Assembly: GCF_013449725.1 (NCBI RefSeq)
Contig: NZ_JACCFF010000004.1
Location: 186,001-250,000 of the forward strand
Direction: 5' to 3'
Origin: Mycobacteroides sp. LB1
Lineage (GTDB): Bacteria; Actinomycetota; Actinomycetes; Mycobacteriales; Mycobacteriaceae
DNA length: 64,000 nucleotides
In this document: positions 32,999 to 41,903 of the stretch, piece after piece
How the letters are laid out: each line of letters opens with the position of its first letter
How positions within the stretch are numbered: position 1 is the first letter of the stretch
Notes under the pieces: generated by a model
Told to the model about the DNA's origin: nothing
Seen by the model: only the letters and a program-made list of their open reading frames with translations
Database searches by the model: none
Made by a program: the position numbers and the translations under genes

Positions 32999-34144
32999 GT
33001 GAACCAGCATCTCGCTGATGACAGGCTGTCGCAACGCGCGGTGGCCGCCTACGAGTCGTTCCTTGCGACAAAGAAATTCGGGGCGCTGGACGGCCTGCGA
33101 GCACTGAGTGTCCTCGCGGTGATCTGGCACCACACGTCCGGGACGCCCGGTCCGCGGATCTCGCAGAGCGGATTCATGGGCGTCGATTTCTTCTTTGCGA
33201 TCAGCGGCTTTCTCATCACCACCTTGCTGATCCGCGAACGTGATCGCGCCGAGTCTATATCGCTGCGAAACTTCTACGCACGCAGGGCGTTACGCATATT
33301 CCCGCTGTACTACGTGGTGCTGATGCTATACATCGTGCTGGTGTTCGCCACCGAGCGCGGTACGGCAAAGGGTGAGCAATTCTTCGGGAACTTAGCGGCC
33401 TTCCTGACCTACACCGTCAACTGGTTTGTCGACCTCACCAGCGGCACCTCGGTGCCGTTCTATTTTTCGTGGTCGCTGTCCACGGAGGAGCAGTTCTACC
33501 TGCTGTGGCCACCGCTGTTGGTGGGTGCTCTGTTGGTGGGCAAGGGGCGAATCTGGGCACCGCTCACCGTGCTTTTCGCTTTGGCGTCGGTATCCGTCTG
33601 CGCCGGCATCTTCCTGGACACTGAGCTGCTGCCCTGGCGCATGCTGGCGAGCCTGTCATTGCCCATCCTGCTCGGCGCGGCCTTCGCGATTGTCGTGAAC
33701 ACCCGTCGCGGCTACGCCGCGGTCGCGATGGTGCTGGGTTGGTGGTGGTCGGCCCCTGCGGTCTTTGCGGTGATGATCGCAGGACTGTGGTGTGGCGCCC
33801 CGTCATGGTCGATCCAGATCGTGATGGCCGTTGCCGTTACCGCCGTCACTATCCGCGAGAACACGCTGATGCATCCGGTACTGACGTGGCGGCCCCTCGC
33901 GTTCATCGGCGTGATCAGCTACGGCATCTACCTGATGCATATGTTGTGCGCCAACGTCGTACGCCGGCTTGTGCACGAAGAGCAGGGACTGGCGCTCTGC
34001 GCTGGCACGGTTGTCCTCGTCATCGCCGTTGCCTACCTGAGCTTCCGGTACTTCGAGACGCCCTTGCTGCGGATCAAGCGCCGCTTCGAATCACCCGCCG
34101 AGCAGGCCGGCGACGAACTCTCCCGGGCTCAGGACGAGCGTTGA
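32999..34144 (+). CDS. Membrane acyltransferase, acyltransferase-3 (OafA/YrhL) family
   Basis: The GTG-initiated protein has 381 residues. The N-terminal signature 'FGALDGLRALSVLAVIWHHTSG' contains the His-His motif of the family, followed by 'GFMGVDFFFAISGFLITTLLIRERDR' (partial) and 'YARRALRIFPLYYVVLMLYIVLV'. About ten membrane helices follow, with 'FYFSWSLSTEEQFYLLWP' between them. These proteins O-acetylate or O-acylate extracytoplasmic sugars and lipids in the cytoplasmic membrane. The paired surface lipoprotein upstream could bind the same glycan. There is no C-terminal SGNH domain. Confidence 0.88.
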   Translation: MNQHLADDRLSQRAVAAYESFLATKKFGALDGLRALSVLAVIWHHTSGTPGPRISQSGFMGVDFFFAISGFLITTLLIRERDRAESISLRNFYARRALRIFPLYYVVLMLYIVLVFATERGTAKGEQFFGNLAAFLTYTVNWFVDLTSGTSVPFYFSWSLSTEEQFYLLWPPLLVGALLVGKGRIWAPLTVLFALASVSVCAGIFLDTELLPWRMLASLSLPILLGAAFAIVVNTRRGYAAVAMVLGWWWSAPAVFAVMIAGLWCGAPSWSIQIVMAVAVTAVTIRENTLMHPVLTWRPLAFIGVISYGIYLMHMLCANVVRRLVHEEQGLALCAGTVVLVIAVAYLSFRYFETPLLRIKRRFESPAEQAGDELSRAQDER

Positions 34145-34148
34145 GTGC

Positions 34149-35801
34149 TCAACCGATCGCAGGCCCCAACAAATCGTCGGCGTCGGTTATCCGATAGCCG
34201 TAGCCCTGTTCGGCCAGGAACCGCTGCCGGTGTGCCGCGTACTCGGCGTCGAGGGTGTCACGGGACACCACCGAGTAGAAGTAGGCCTGCCCGCCGTCGG
34301 CCTTCGGCCGCAGCAGCCTACCCAGGCGCTGCGCTTCCTCCTGGCGTGATCCGAATGTTCCCGAAACCTGTACGGCCACAGCGGCTTCTGGAAGATCGAT
34401 GGAGAAGTTAGCGACCTTGGACACCACTAGGGTCGCGATCTCTCCGCGCCGGAACGCGTCGTACAATTGCTCACGTTCGGCGTTCTTGGTGGAGCCCTGG
34501 ATCACCGGGGCGTCGAGTTCGGTCCCTAGTTCGTCGAGCTGATCCAGGTAGGCGCCGATCACCAGCGTCGGCACCCCCGGGTGGCGGGCCAGGATCGACT
34601 TCACCACATTGATTTTCGTGTGGGCCGTCGAGCACAGCTTGTACCGTGCATCGGCCTCGGCGGTTGCGTAGATCATGCGCTCGTTCTCGGTGAGGGTTAC
34701 CCGCACCTCGATGCACTCGGCGGGGGCGATCCAACCTTGCGCCTCAATGTCTTTCCACGGCGCGTCATAGCGTTTGGGGCCGATGAGGCTGAACACGTCG
34801 CCCTCGCGACCGTCCTCACGGATGAGGGTGGCGGTGAGTCCGAGGCGGCGCCGCGACTGCAGATCCGCCGTCATCCGGAACACGGGTGCGGGCAGCAGGT
34901 GCACCTCGTCGTAGATGATCAGCCCCCAGTCGCGGCTGTCGAAGAGCTCCAGATGGCGGTACTCACCCTTGGTGCGCCGGGTGATCACCTGATAGGTGGC
35001 GATGGTGACCGGGCGGATCTCCTTGCGCTCGCCGGAGTATTCGCCAATCTCCTCCTCGGTCAACGAGGTTCGTGCAATGAGTTCACGTTTCCACTGGCGC
35101 CCGGCGACGGTGTTGGTGACCAGGATCAGGGTGGTTGCCTGTGCCTTCGCCATGGCGGCCGCACCCACCAGCGTCTTGCCGGCGCCACAGGGCAACACCA
35201 CGACCCCGGAGCCGCCCGCCCAGAACGAGTCGGCGGCCATCTGCTGGTAGTCGCGTAGCTCCCATCCGTCCTGCGCGAGGCTGATCGGGTGGGCCTCGCC
35301 GTCCACATATCCGGCGAGATCCTCTGCAGGCCAGCCGATCTTGAGCAGCATCTGCTTGATGCGACCCCGCTCGCTGGGGTGCACCTGCACCGTATCGTCG
35401 TCGAGACGGGCGCCGAACATGGGGGCGATCTTCTTGTGTCGCAGCACTTCTTCGAGCACGGCGCGGTCGAGGCTGACCAGCATGAGCCCGTGTGCCGGAT
35501 GCTTGACGAGCTGTAGGCGTCCGTACCGTGCCATCGTGTCGACGATGTCCACCAGCAGTGGCTGCGGCACCGCGTAACGGGAGAAGGTGACGAGCGCATC
35601 GACGACCTGTTCGGCGTCGTGGCCGGCGGCGCGGGCGTTCCACAATGCCAGCGGCGTGATGCGGTAGGTGTGTACATGCTCGGGTGCACGTTCCAGCTCC
35701 GCGAAGGGGGCGATCGCCTGGCGCGCCGCGTTGGCCTGGTCGTGATCGACCTCCAGCAGCACGGTCTTATCGGATTGGACGATCAGCGGTCCGTCGGTCA
35801 T
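34149..35801 (-). CDS. ercc3: XPB/ERCC3-type DNA repair helicase
   Basis: The start 'MTDGPLIVQSDKTVLLEVDHD' is chosen; the upstream in-frame extension has no homology and runs through the terminator. The 550-residue superfamily 2 helicase has Walker A 'LPCGAGKTLVG' (~205), the 'DEVH' box (~297), 'LGLTATLIREDGRE' with the RED motif, and helicase motifs V/VI near 'FGSRQEEAQRLGRLLRPK'. It is a bacterial XPB, an ATP-dependent 3'-5' helicase for DNA repair, as described for M. tuberculosis Rv0861c (542 residues). It lies downstream of the helicase-associated protein gene, the usual mycobacterial pairing. Confidence 0.93.
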   Translation of the reverse strand: MTDGPLIVQSDKTVLLEVDHDQANAARQAIAPFAELERAPEHVHTYRITPLALWNARAAGHDAEQVVDALVTFSRYAVPQPLLVDIVDTMARYGRLQLVKHPAHGLMLVSLDRAVLEEVLRHKKIAPMFGARLDDDTVQVHPSERGRIKQMLLKIGWPAEDLAGYVDGEAHPISLAQDGWELRDYQQMAADSFWAGGSGVVVLPCGAGKTLVGAAAMAKAQATTLILVTNTVAGRQWKRELIARTSLTEEEIGEYSGERKEIRPVTIATYQVITRRTKGEYRHLELFDSRDWGLIIYDEVHLLPAPVFRMTADLQSRRRLGLTATLIREDGREGDVFSLIGPKRYDAPWKDIEAQGWIAPAECIEVRVTLTENERMIYATAEADARYKLCSTAHTKINVVKSILARHPGVPTLVIGAYLDQLDELGTELDAPVIQGSTKNAEREQLYDAFRRGEIATLVVSKVANFSIDLPEAAVAVQVSGTFGSRQEEAQRLGRLLRPKADGGQAYFYSVVSRDTLDAEYAAHRQRFLAEQGYGYRITDADDLLGPAIG

Positions 35802-35822
35802 TCGATCCAGCCTACTGACCCC

Positions 35823-35887
35823 CGCCGACACGCCCATTTGTGGCGGACACGTGCGATACAGAACCGCCACCGCGCGGCGTGTCGGCG
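35823..35887 (-). terminator. Nested hairpin between the helicase partner and XPB genes
   Basis: Outer arms CGCCGACACGCC (35823-35834) and GGCGTGTCGGCG (35876-35887) are perfectly complementary; inside them GTGGCGG (35840-35846) and CCGCCAC (35864-35870) form a second stem. It begins 2 bases behind the stop of the upstream gene (minus strand), so it may terminate or attenuate before XPB. Confidence 0.6.
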
Positions 35888-35889
35888 CC

Positions 35890-38118
35890 TTAGGAGGGCG
35901 GTGATACCGCGGTGATGCGATGGATCGCGAAATCCCGGATGCGCCCCGCGGCGGTGTCGAAGGCTGACAGCTGCCCACCCCGCACGCTGATCGGGTTGAC
36001 CACCCGCGAGGACGCCACCCCGGCCGGGTCCACGTATCCGATCAACACGCTGGTCTGCGCCTTGGCCGACTGCTGCAACAGCGCCACCGCATGCGACAGC
36101 TCGATGCGGACACCGCTGTCGCGATCACCGACAGCTCGGATGGCCTTGATCACCGCGGCCGCAGCGGGCTCGCTGAGCACCGGTGGTGTCCACCCCATGC
36201 GATGTGGCTGCGGCGTCACCCGGGCCCGGTGCGCACGCAGCTCCACGATCGTCCCGGTGGCGTCCTCGGCAGCGGGGGCGAACCCCGCCGAGCGCAGTCC
36301 GGCCACCAGCTCAGCCAACGGGGCCAACGACACCGCGACGGTCGGGGCCAGCAGCCGCAGGCCCAGATCCTCGGCCAGATGCGACGACATCACCTGCGTC
36401 AGCAGGGCGATGTCGTCGCAGCGCAGGAACGAGGTGGCCACCCCGGCGCGCAACTGCCCATGCCGGCGCGCCACATCGTCGATGAGGTATGTCAGTGACT
36501 GGGGGACAGGGGTTTTCGATCGTGAACTGAAGAAGCTGTGCAGACCCGTGGCCGTGCGTCCCGAGTCCAGTGACCGGCGGATGCTGCCCTCGCTCACCCG
36601 AAAGACGCTGGCCGCCCCCGCCGATTCCAGGTCTGCTACCGCCGACAGATCCAGTTCCAGCTCGCGGGTCAGCGGACCCGGAGCCACCACGGTGAGGTCG
36701 GCCTGCACCAAGAAGTGATCGATGGGCGCGGGCAGCGCCTTCTCCATCGCGGCCAGCGTGGCCAACTCGTTGCCGGCGCTGTCCAGGAAGACGCGAACAG
36801 GTGTCGGTAGTGCGCCACGTCCGATCACTCCTAGCGTCGTCGCCTCGAGCAGCAGGGCCGTTACCGGTTCCACACCTAGCCGAGTACCCCAACGTGGACG
36901 ACGCCACCGCATCACCCGGGACGCCTCCTCGGGCTGCAACCCGTGCCCGGGATCCAATTCGCCGAGGATCTCCAGCAGCAGCTTGCGGTCATACGGTGCC
37001 GCCGTCGAACGCAGCGAATCCGACAGGGCCGCAATCGGTTTGTCCTCGCTGGTGCGTTTGCCGATCAGATCGGGCCGCGCCGCCAACATCAACCAGGCCG
37101 TCATCAACCGCAGCCAACGGGACGCTGCCGACAGCTCCACGAACCGATCGGCCTGGACGGTCGGCGCCCAATGCCAGCCGTCGTTATCGGTCTGGATATC
37201 GGGCTCGCCCAGTGCGATCAGCTCCGCGGCGGCCAGCACCTCCAGCAGCAGTCCCATGCGGGTGTCATCGATACCCGTCGCCTTCGTGAGCCGTTTGACC
37301 TCGCGCACTCCCAGGCCGCCGCTGCGCAGCTGCGGTGCGGGGTTGACGCCGAGCTCGTCGAGCAGCAGTCCCACCTCGCGCAGCAGATCCAGGGCGGCGC
37401 CGGCCGCGGCAGCGTCGGCCTCGGGCTTGGTCGACGTCGTCGTCTTCGTGATCGGGGGCTGTAGCCGGTCCGGCTCCTCGCCGCGCAACAGCTGTGCCAC
37501 GGATCGGGGCAGCAGCACCGTCTCGTCGTCGATGCGCTGCAACAGGCCCGCGGACAGCAGCCTCCGTACGGGTCGGTCCGGAGGGGCGTCCGGGGCGGCA
37601 TCGCGGGTGCGACCGATGGGGGACCCCGCGATCAATGCCTGCAGCAGCTCCATCTCGCGGCCATCGGCGATCTCTAGTGCGGCACGCGCCTCGTCGAACG
37701 AGTCGGGGGTCTGCTCGCTGATCACCTGCCCAACCACCCAGGGCAGACCGAACCGGGTCTCTGCCGCCAGGTGCAGCTCGCCATCGCCCCACACCAGTGC
37801 GAGGTCACGCAGCCGGTCCAGGGTGGCGCGTACCTGCAGTTCCGTGGCGCGCCCGTCGACCAGGGCAAGCACATCCGAGAGCGGCACGCCGGTGACCTCC
37901 GCACGTGCCACCAGCAGCGCATCCAGCACCGCCAGGGTCAAAAAGTCCAGGTTGTCGGAGGCTGCGCGCACCGATTGGCGTGACAGCGCACGGCTCGCCA
38001 GCGCCGCCAGCGAGCCGGGGGGTGGGGATGCCAAATCGGGCCGCAGTCGGACCAGCTGCACCAACTGTTCATCGGTCAGTTGGTGCAGCCAGGTAACCAA
38101 CGCCGCGTCATCACTCAT
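35890..38118 (-). CDS. Helicase-associated (XPB-partner) protein, Rv0862c-like
   Basis: The start 'MSDDAALVTWLHQLTDEQLVQLV' is preferred; 'MREEDHARM' 24 bases earlier is the alternative. The 742-residue protein is rich in Leu/Ala/Arg and consists of winged-helix-like segments ('LDALLVARAEVTGVPLSDVLALVDGRATELQVRATLDRL' region) and a C-terminal module of the helicase XPB-associated type ('DLTVVAPGPLTRELELDLSAVADLESAGAASVFRVSEGSIRR' region). It lacks helicase motifs. Actinobacteria pair this protein with bacterial XPB, and a role in the same repair process is inferred from this constant neighbourhood. Confidence 0.8.
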   Translation of the reverse strand: MSDDAALVTWLHQLTDEQLVQLVRLRPDLASPPPGSLAALASRALSRQSVRAASDNLDFLTLAVLDALLVARAEVTGVPLSDVLALVDGRATELQVRATLDRLRDLALVWGDGELHLAAETRFGLPWVVGQVISEQTPDSFDEARAALEIADGREMELLQALIAGSPIGRTRDAAPDAPPDRPVRRLLSAGLLQRIDDETVLLPRSVAQLLRGEEPDRLQPPITKTTTSTKPEADAAAAGAALDLLREVGLLLDELGVNPAPQLRSGGLGVREVKRLTKATGIDDTRMGLLLEVLAAAELIALGEPDIQTDNDGWHWAPTVQADRFVELSAASRWLRLMTAWLMLAARPDLIGKRTSEDKPIAALSDSLRSTAAPYDRKLLLEILGELDPGHGLQPEEASRVMRWRRPRWGTRLGVEPVTALLLEATTLGVIGRGALPTPVRVFLDSAGNELATLAAMEKALPAPIDHFLVQADLTVVAPGPLTRELELDLSAVADLESAGAASVFRVSEGSIRRSLDSGRTATGLHSFFSSRSKTPVPQSLTYLIDDVARRHGQLRAGVATSFLRCDDIALLTQVMSSHLAEDLGLRLLAPTVAVSLAPLAELVAGLRSAGFAPAAEDATGTIVELRAHRARVTPQPHRMGWTPPVLSEPAAAAVIKAIRAVGDRDSGVRIELSHAVALLQQSAKAQTSVLIGYVDPAGVASSRVVNPISVRGGQLSAFDTAAGRIRDFAIHRITAVSPPS

Positions 38119-38213
38119 CCGGGCATGATCCTCTTCGCGCACGCGCTCATCGGCGACCAGCGTAATCGCGGGTTGGGTTCGCCGTCGGCCCCCCGGCCTG
38201 CCACAATGACTTT

Positions 38214-38387
38214 GTGGCTGACAAGAAGCAGTACGTCGACAACGGCTGGCCCGCGCATGTGGACGGCGAGCACGCGGTGAGCGAGCTCGCGACCGACCGC
38301 ACGGGAGCGCTATCTCCGTTCGGCGACATCGAGTTCCCGGTGGAGTCTGTGCCGTACGTGCACCCCGTCACGGTCATCAATAAGTAA
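38214..38387 (+). CDS. Small conserved hypothetical protein upstream of moaC
   Basis: A 57-codon gene from GTG to TAA, too short for many gene finders, encoding a soluble acidic protein that begins '[20 protein letters not shown]' and ends '[12 protein letters not shown]'. It starts 7 bases before the end of moaC's upstream gap, i.e. its stop is 7 bases ahead of the moaC ATG, so the two are probably co-transcribed. M. tuberculosis has a small conserved protein (Rv0863) at this place. Function unknown. Confidence 0.7.
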   Translation: MADKKQYVDNGWPAHVDGEHAVSELATDRTGALSPFGDIEFPVESVPYVHPVTVINK

Positions 38388-38394
38388 CAGGGGC

Positions 38395-38892
38395 ATGCCC
38401 GACCGCCTGTCGCATATCGACGAGCACGGGTCCGCGCACATGGTCGACGTATCGGCCAAACAGGCCACCGCACGCGAGGCCGTCGCGGCGGGACGGTTCG
38501 TTACCACCCCCGAGGTTCTGAAACTTCTCTCGGACGGCACGCTCCCCAAAGGTGACGCCATCGCCACCGCTCGGCTGGCGGCCATCATGGCTGCCAAACG
38601 CACCAGCGAGCTCATCCCGCTGTGTCACCAGATACCGCTCACCGGCATCGACGTGGATTTCGAGATTGGGGCTATCGAGGGTCCCGCCGACGTAGCGGGG
38701 TCCATCCACATCACGGCCACTGTGCGCACCAACGACCGCACCGGGGTCGAGATGGAAGCGCTGACCGCCGTGACGGTCGCCGGTCTGACGCTGCACGACA
38801 TGGTCAAGGCGGTGGACCCGGCATCGCGTATCGACGACGTCCGGGTGCTGCGCAAAGAGGGCGGCAAGACCGGAACATGGACCCGACCGTGA
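38395..38892 (+). CDS. moaC: Cyclic pyranopterin monophosphate synthase MoaC
   Basis: The 165-residue protein has the MoaC motifs 'KGDAIATARLAAIMAAKRTSELIPLCHQIPLTG' (partial; residues ~62-90) and 'GVEMEALTAVTVAGLTLHDMVKAVD', which includes the catalytic lysine/aspartate region. It converts the MoaA product (3',8-cyclo-GTP) into cyclic pyranopterin monophosphate in molybdenum cofactor synthesis. It overlaps mog and heads the moaC-mog-moaE block, equal in order to moaC2-mog-moaE2 of M. tuberculosis. Confidence 0.94.
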   Translation: MPDRLSHIDEHGSAHMVDVSAKQATAREAVAAGRFVTTPEVLKLLSDGTLPKGDAIATARLAAIMAAKRTSELIPLCHQIPLTGIDVDFEIGAIEGPADVAGSIHITATVRTNDRTGVEMEALTAVTVAGLTLHDMVKAVDPASRIDDVRVLRKEGGKTGTWTRP

Positions 38893-39365
38893 AGTCTGCG
38901 CGGGTGGTCGTGGCCTCGACCCGTGCCGCCGCCGGTCTGTACCCCGATAAGACCGGGCCCCTCATCGTCGAATGGCTCAGTGCGCAGAATTTCCGCGTTG
39001 AGGAACCGGTCGTGGTGCCCGACGGCGATGCGGTGGGGGAAGCGATCGGGGAGGCGGTTTCTTACGAGGGAGTTCGGCTCGTTGTCACCACCGGCGGTAC
39101 CGGGCTCTCACCGACTGATGTCACGCCTCAACAGACCGCCGCGCTGCTGGACTACCAGATTCCCGGTCTGGCCGATGCCATCAGGCGCTCCGGGCTGCCT
39201 GCCGTGCCAACCAGCATCCTGTCCCGTGGCGTGTGCGGTGTCGTCGGCCACACGCTGGTGGTGAATCTGCCCGGCTCCACCGGCGGGGTGCGTGACGGGC
39301 TGTCGGTACTCGGCGGAGTGCTCGACCATGCGCTGGACCAGATCGCCGGGGGTGATCACCCATGA
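38889..39365 (+). CDS. mog: Molybdopterin adenylyltransferase (Mog/MoaB family)
   Basis: A GTG forming a GTGA overlap with the moaC stop is chosen, giving 158 residues beginning '[26 protein letters not shown]'-like (partial); an ATG 12 bases earlier is the alternative. The MoCF-binding motif '[20 protein letters not shown]' (partial) and '[29 protein letters not shown]' region are diagnostic. It adenylates molybdopterin before molybdate insertion. It overlaps moaE by 4 bases. Confidence 0.92.
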   Translation: MKSARVVVASTRAAAGLYPDKTGPLIVEWLSAQNFRVEEPVVVPDGDAVGEAIGEAVSYEGVRLVVTTGGTGLSPTDVTPQQTAALLDYQIPGLADAIRRSGLPAVPTSILSRGVCGVVGHTLVVNLPGSTGGVRDGLSVLGGVLDHALDQIAGGDHP

Positions 39366-39790
39366 GCGCCGCCGTCACCAGTGCGCTGCTGACCGCGGAA
39401 CGCATCTCGCTGATCGAGCACGAGCAGCTCGTCGATCATGAATCTGCTGGAGCCACAGTCGGATTCGTGGGCAATGTGCGCGATCATGACGGCGGTAAGA
39501 CGGTGCTGCGGCTGGAGTATTCGGCGCATCCGTCGGCCCAACAGGTGCTGGCCGATGTGGTGGAACGTATCGCCGCTGAGGCCGAGGGCGTGCGTGCGGT
39601 GGCGGTGAGCCACCGTATCGGCGCGCTTACGGTCGGTGAGGCGGCCTTTGTCGTGGCGGTGAGCGCCGACCACCGTCGTCAGGCATTTGCCACCTGCCAG
39701 CGCCTCGTCGATGACGTGAAGGCGGCGCTACCGGTATGGAAGCACCAGTTCTTCGCCGATGGCAGTGACGAGTGGGTGGGCTCGGCCTGA
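39362..39790 (+). CDS. moaE: Molybdopterin synthase catalytic subunit MoaE
   Basis: The 142-residue protein has the MoaE pattern: '[17 protein letters not shown]', '[13 protein letters not shown]', '[24 protein letters not shown]' and the active-site lysine segment '[22 protein letters not shown]'. With thiocarboxylated MoaD it inserts sulphur into cyclic pyranopterin monophosphate. Its partner moaD is encoded about 4.6 kb away on the other strand, beyond a lipase, two methyltransferases and rpfA. Confidence 0.93.
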   Translation: MSAAVTSALLTAERISLIEHEQLVDHESAGATVGFVGNVRDHDGGKTVLRLEYSAHPSAQQVLADVVERIAAEAEGVRAVAVSHRIGALTVGEAAFVVAVSADHRRQAFATCQRLVDDVKAALPVWKHQFFADGSDEWVGSA

Positions 39791-39877
39791 AAAATCGGGG
39801 CTCCGGTTGGGGTTTGATACCTAAAAACCCAGATCAGGGCACTACTGTTCCGTTGAGTGCATTAACTTCCATAGTTC

Positions 39878-41185
39878 ATGAGCACTGTCGCGCAGCCGAA
39901 ACGCTCCGATGTGGCGCCCGCGCCCGAGATCTTTCCGCACCCCGGTAGACGCCCTGCCCGCCCGGCCGAGGATTCCTTCCATATCCCGCCCGACGGCTTC
40001 GGTGATACGGCACCGGGAACGGTGCTGCATGCCCGTCCTGTGGATGTCGGATTCCTTGGGGTACTTCGCCAGCGAGTGACCGCCTGGCAGCTGCTGTACC
40101 GAACCACCGATCCGCACGGCGCCCCGGAAGTCACCACGACGACGGTGCTGGTGCCAGCGGCGCATGACTCCGCCAACCCACGCCTGCTCGGTTATCAATG
40201 CGCGATCAATTCCAGCCAGCGAACTTGCTTCCCGTCCTACTGTCTGTTGCAGGGCGCCCGGGGGCCATTCGCCAACCCGCAGATCGAGCTGTTGCTGATG
40301 GCGGCCGCGCTACGCCAGGGGTGGATCGTGAGCGTTGCTGACCACGGCGGGCAGCCGGGACGTTATGTTGTTGCGCGCCAACCCGGTTATCACGTGCTTG
40401 ACGGATTGCGTGCCACCCTGGCCTTCTCCGAACTGCGTCTCCCCGCCGGCACGGCGATCGGACTGTGGGGCTACTCCGGTGGCGGACTTGCCAGTTCGTG
40501 GACCGTGGAGATGGCGCCGGGCTACGCGCCGGAACTCAATATCGTGGCCGCGGCGCTGGGTTCACCGGCCTCCGACCCCAGCGCTATCCTGGAGAGGACC
40601 AACGGCGGCGTGTTCGCGGGTCTTGGCATGGCCGCGATCTCGGCGTTGCAGGACAGCTATCCGGCATTGGATTCCATGCTGCGTGAACATCTTTCGCGCA
40701 AGGGTGCAAAGATCATGATGACGGTGCGCGGTTTGTCGACCGGTCAGGCGATTACCCGCTATGCACTGCGGAACTTCGACAGATATCTCGACCGCCCGTT
40801 GGCCGAGCTGATGGCGCTACCCGATATCGCCGCCATGAGCGAGGACCTGCGCCTGGGCAAGGTAGCGCCGACCTGTCCCGTGTATCTCTACACAGCGGTG
40901 CGCGATCAGCTTGTCGGTATCGCCGAGGTGGATCGGCAGGCCGAGTTCTATCTGGCTAACGGCACGGATGTCACGTATCGGCGCGATCGGCTGAGTGAGC
41001 ACCTGTCGCTGGTGGTGCTGGGGGCACCCTCGGCGTTGCGGTGGCTGACTCAGCGGCTGGAAGGCATGGTGCCTGAATCCGGTACCAGCACTGTGACATC
41101 CATGCTCGCCTCTCCATCCGCGCTGTGGACCATCGCCGCGATATCGGCGTCGGCGGCCCGCGTACTCGCGGGCCGCCAGCTGTAG
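39878..41185 (+). CDS. Secretory-lipase (LIP) family alpha/beta hydrolase
   Basis: The 435-residue protein has the nucleophile elbow 'GLWGYSGGGLASSWTVEMAPGYAPE' (partial) and 'LLGYQCAINSSQRTCFPSY', 'VADHGGQPGRYVVARQPGYHVLDGLRA' (partial), which match the PF03583 secretory lipase family (Candida lipase A-like). Despite the family name I see no clear signal peptide at 'MSTVAQPKRSDVAPAPEIF', so it may be cytosolic or exported otherwise. It should hydrolyse acylglycerols or similar esters. It is an insertion relative to the order moaE2-rpfA that I recall for M. tuberculosis. Confidence 0.85.
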   Translation: MSTVAQPKRSDVAPAPEIFPHPGRRPARPAEDSFHIPPDGFGDTAPGTVLHARPVDVGFLGVLRQRVTAWQLLYRTTDPHGAPEVTTTTVLVPAAHDSANPRLLGYQCAINSSQRTCFPSYCLLQGARGPFANPQIELLLMAAALRQGWIVSVADHGGQPGRYVVARQPGYHVLDGLRATLAFSELRLPAGTAIGLWGYSGGGLASSWTVEMAPGYAPELNIVAAALGSPASDPSAILERTNGGVFAGLGMAAISALQDSYPALDSMLREHLSRKGAKIMMTVRGLSTGQAITRYALRNFDRYLDRPLAELMALPDIAAMSEDLRLGKVAPTCPVYLYTAVRDQLVGIAEVDRQAEFYLANGTDVTYRRDRLSEHLSLVVLGAPSALRWLTQRLEGMVPESGTSTVTSMLASPSALWTIAAISASAARVLAGRQL

Positions 41186-41189
41186 CTCC

Positions 41190-41897
41190 TTAGGCCCGTT
41201 CGGCGATCACCGTGTACACCGGGACGTAGAGCAGCTGATCGTCGACATCCTGTTCGAGCCGGTCCAGTCTTTCGGGGTCTCCGCGGTAGCTGCCGCGAAT
41301 CGCGTTGAGGAACTCGGCCTTTGGCGCCGCCATTGTGGTCGGGTTCAGCTGCAGCACGGTCCATCCATTGGCGGGTAGCACCTGTTCGATCTCCTCCGCC
41401 TGCAGCGCGTTCTGGAACGGCGTAGGCACGCCGTGCACCTTTCCCTGTGCGAAACACCAGATGTACCAACGCGCTCCGGGGCGGGTGGCACCGTGGAGGG
41501 CTGACGCGTACTTCGCGTTTCCTTCCACGTCGAAGCAGTGGTAGACGCCGCTGTCGATCACGGTGTCGAACCTTCCGTCCCAGCCGTCGAGCTTGGTGGC
41601 GTCGGCGACTTGGAAGTCAACGGTGACGCCGGCTGCCGCTGCCCGGCCCTTGGCTTGTTCGATCGCCGAAGGGGCAAAGTCCAGTCCGGTGACGTTAAAG
41701 CCTTGCTGGGCAAGATAAATGGCATTATCGCCGAGGCCGCAGCCGATATCCAGGACGTCTCCGCGGACCGCGCCGAGCAGGGCCAGCTCCTTGATGCGGG
41801 GTTTAGCCTCCTTGGAATCCCACGGGATGATGGGTCCGTTGTCCTTGACGCTCTCTCGGTATAGATCCTCGAACGTGTTCTGGGTTGGTGCGGTCAT
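41190..41897 (-). CDS. Class I SAM-dependent methyltransferase (copy A of a tandem pair)
   Basis: The 235-residue methyltransferase carries the SAM motif I 'VLDIGCGLGDNAIYLAQQG' (~52-70), motif 'VTGLDFAPSAIEQAKGRA' and 'FDTVIDSGVYHCFDVEGN'. It is a close paralogue of the gene 6 bases upstream; the first half is nearly identical in pattern, while the C-terminus ('LPANGWTVLQLNPTTMAAPKAEFLNAI' region) differs. The pair resembles thiol/thiopurine- or small-molecule methyltransferases, but the substrate is not evident. Confidence 0.83.
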   Translation of the reverse strand: MTAPTQNTFEDLYRESVKDNGPIIPWDSKEAKPRIKELALLGAVRGDVLDIGCGLGDNAIYLAQQGFNVTGLDFAPSAIEQAKGRAAAAGVTVDFQVADATKLDGWDGRFDTVIDSGVYHCFDVEGNAKYASALHGATRPGARWYIWCFAQGKVHGVPTPFQNALQAEEIEQVLPANGWTVLQLNPTTMAAPKAEFLNAIRGSYRGDPERLDRLEQDVDDQLLYVPVYTVIAERA

Positions 41898-41903
41898 GAC
41901 TGT

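Noticed and set aside
36722..38128. 468-codon plus-strand frame opposite the helicase-associated gene
   Set aside because: Ser/Arg/Pro-rich translation without motif; the minus strand protein is conserved in actinobacteria.
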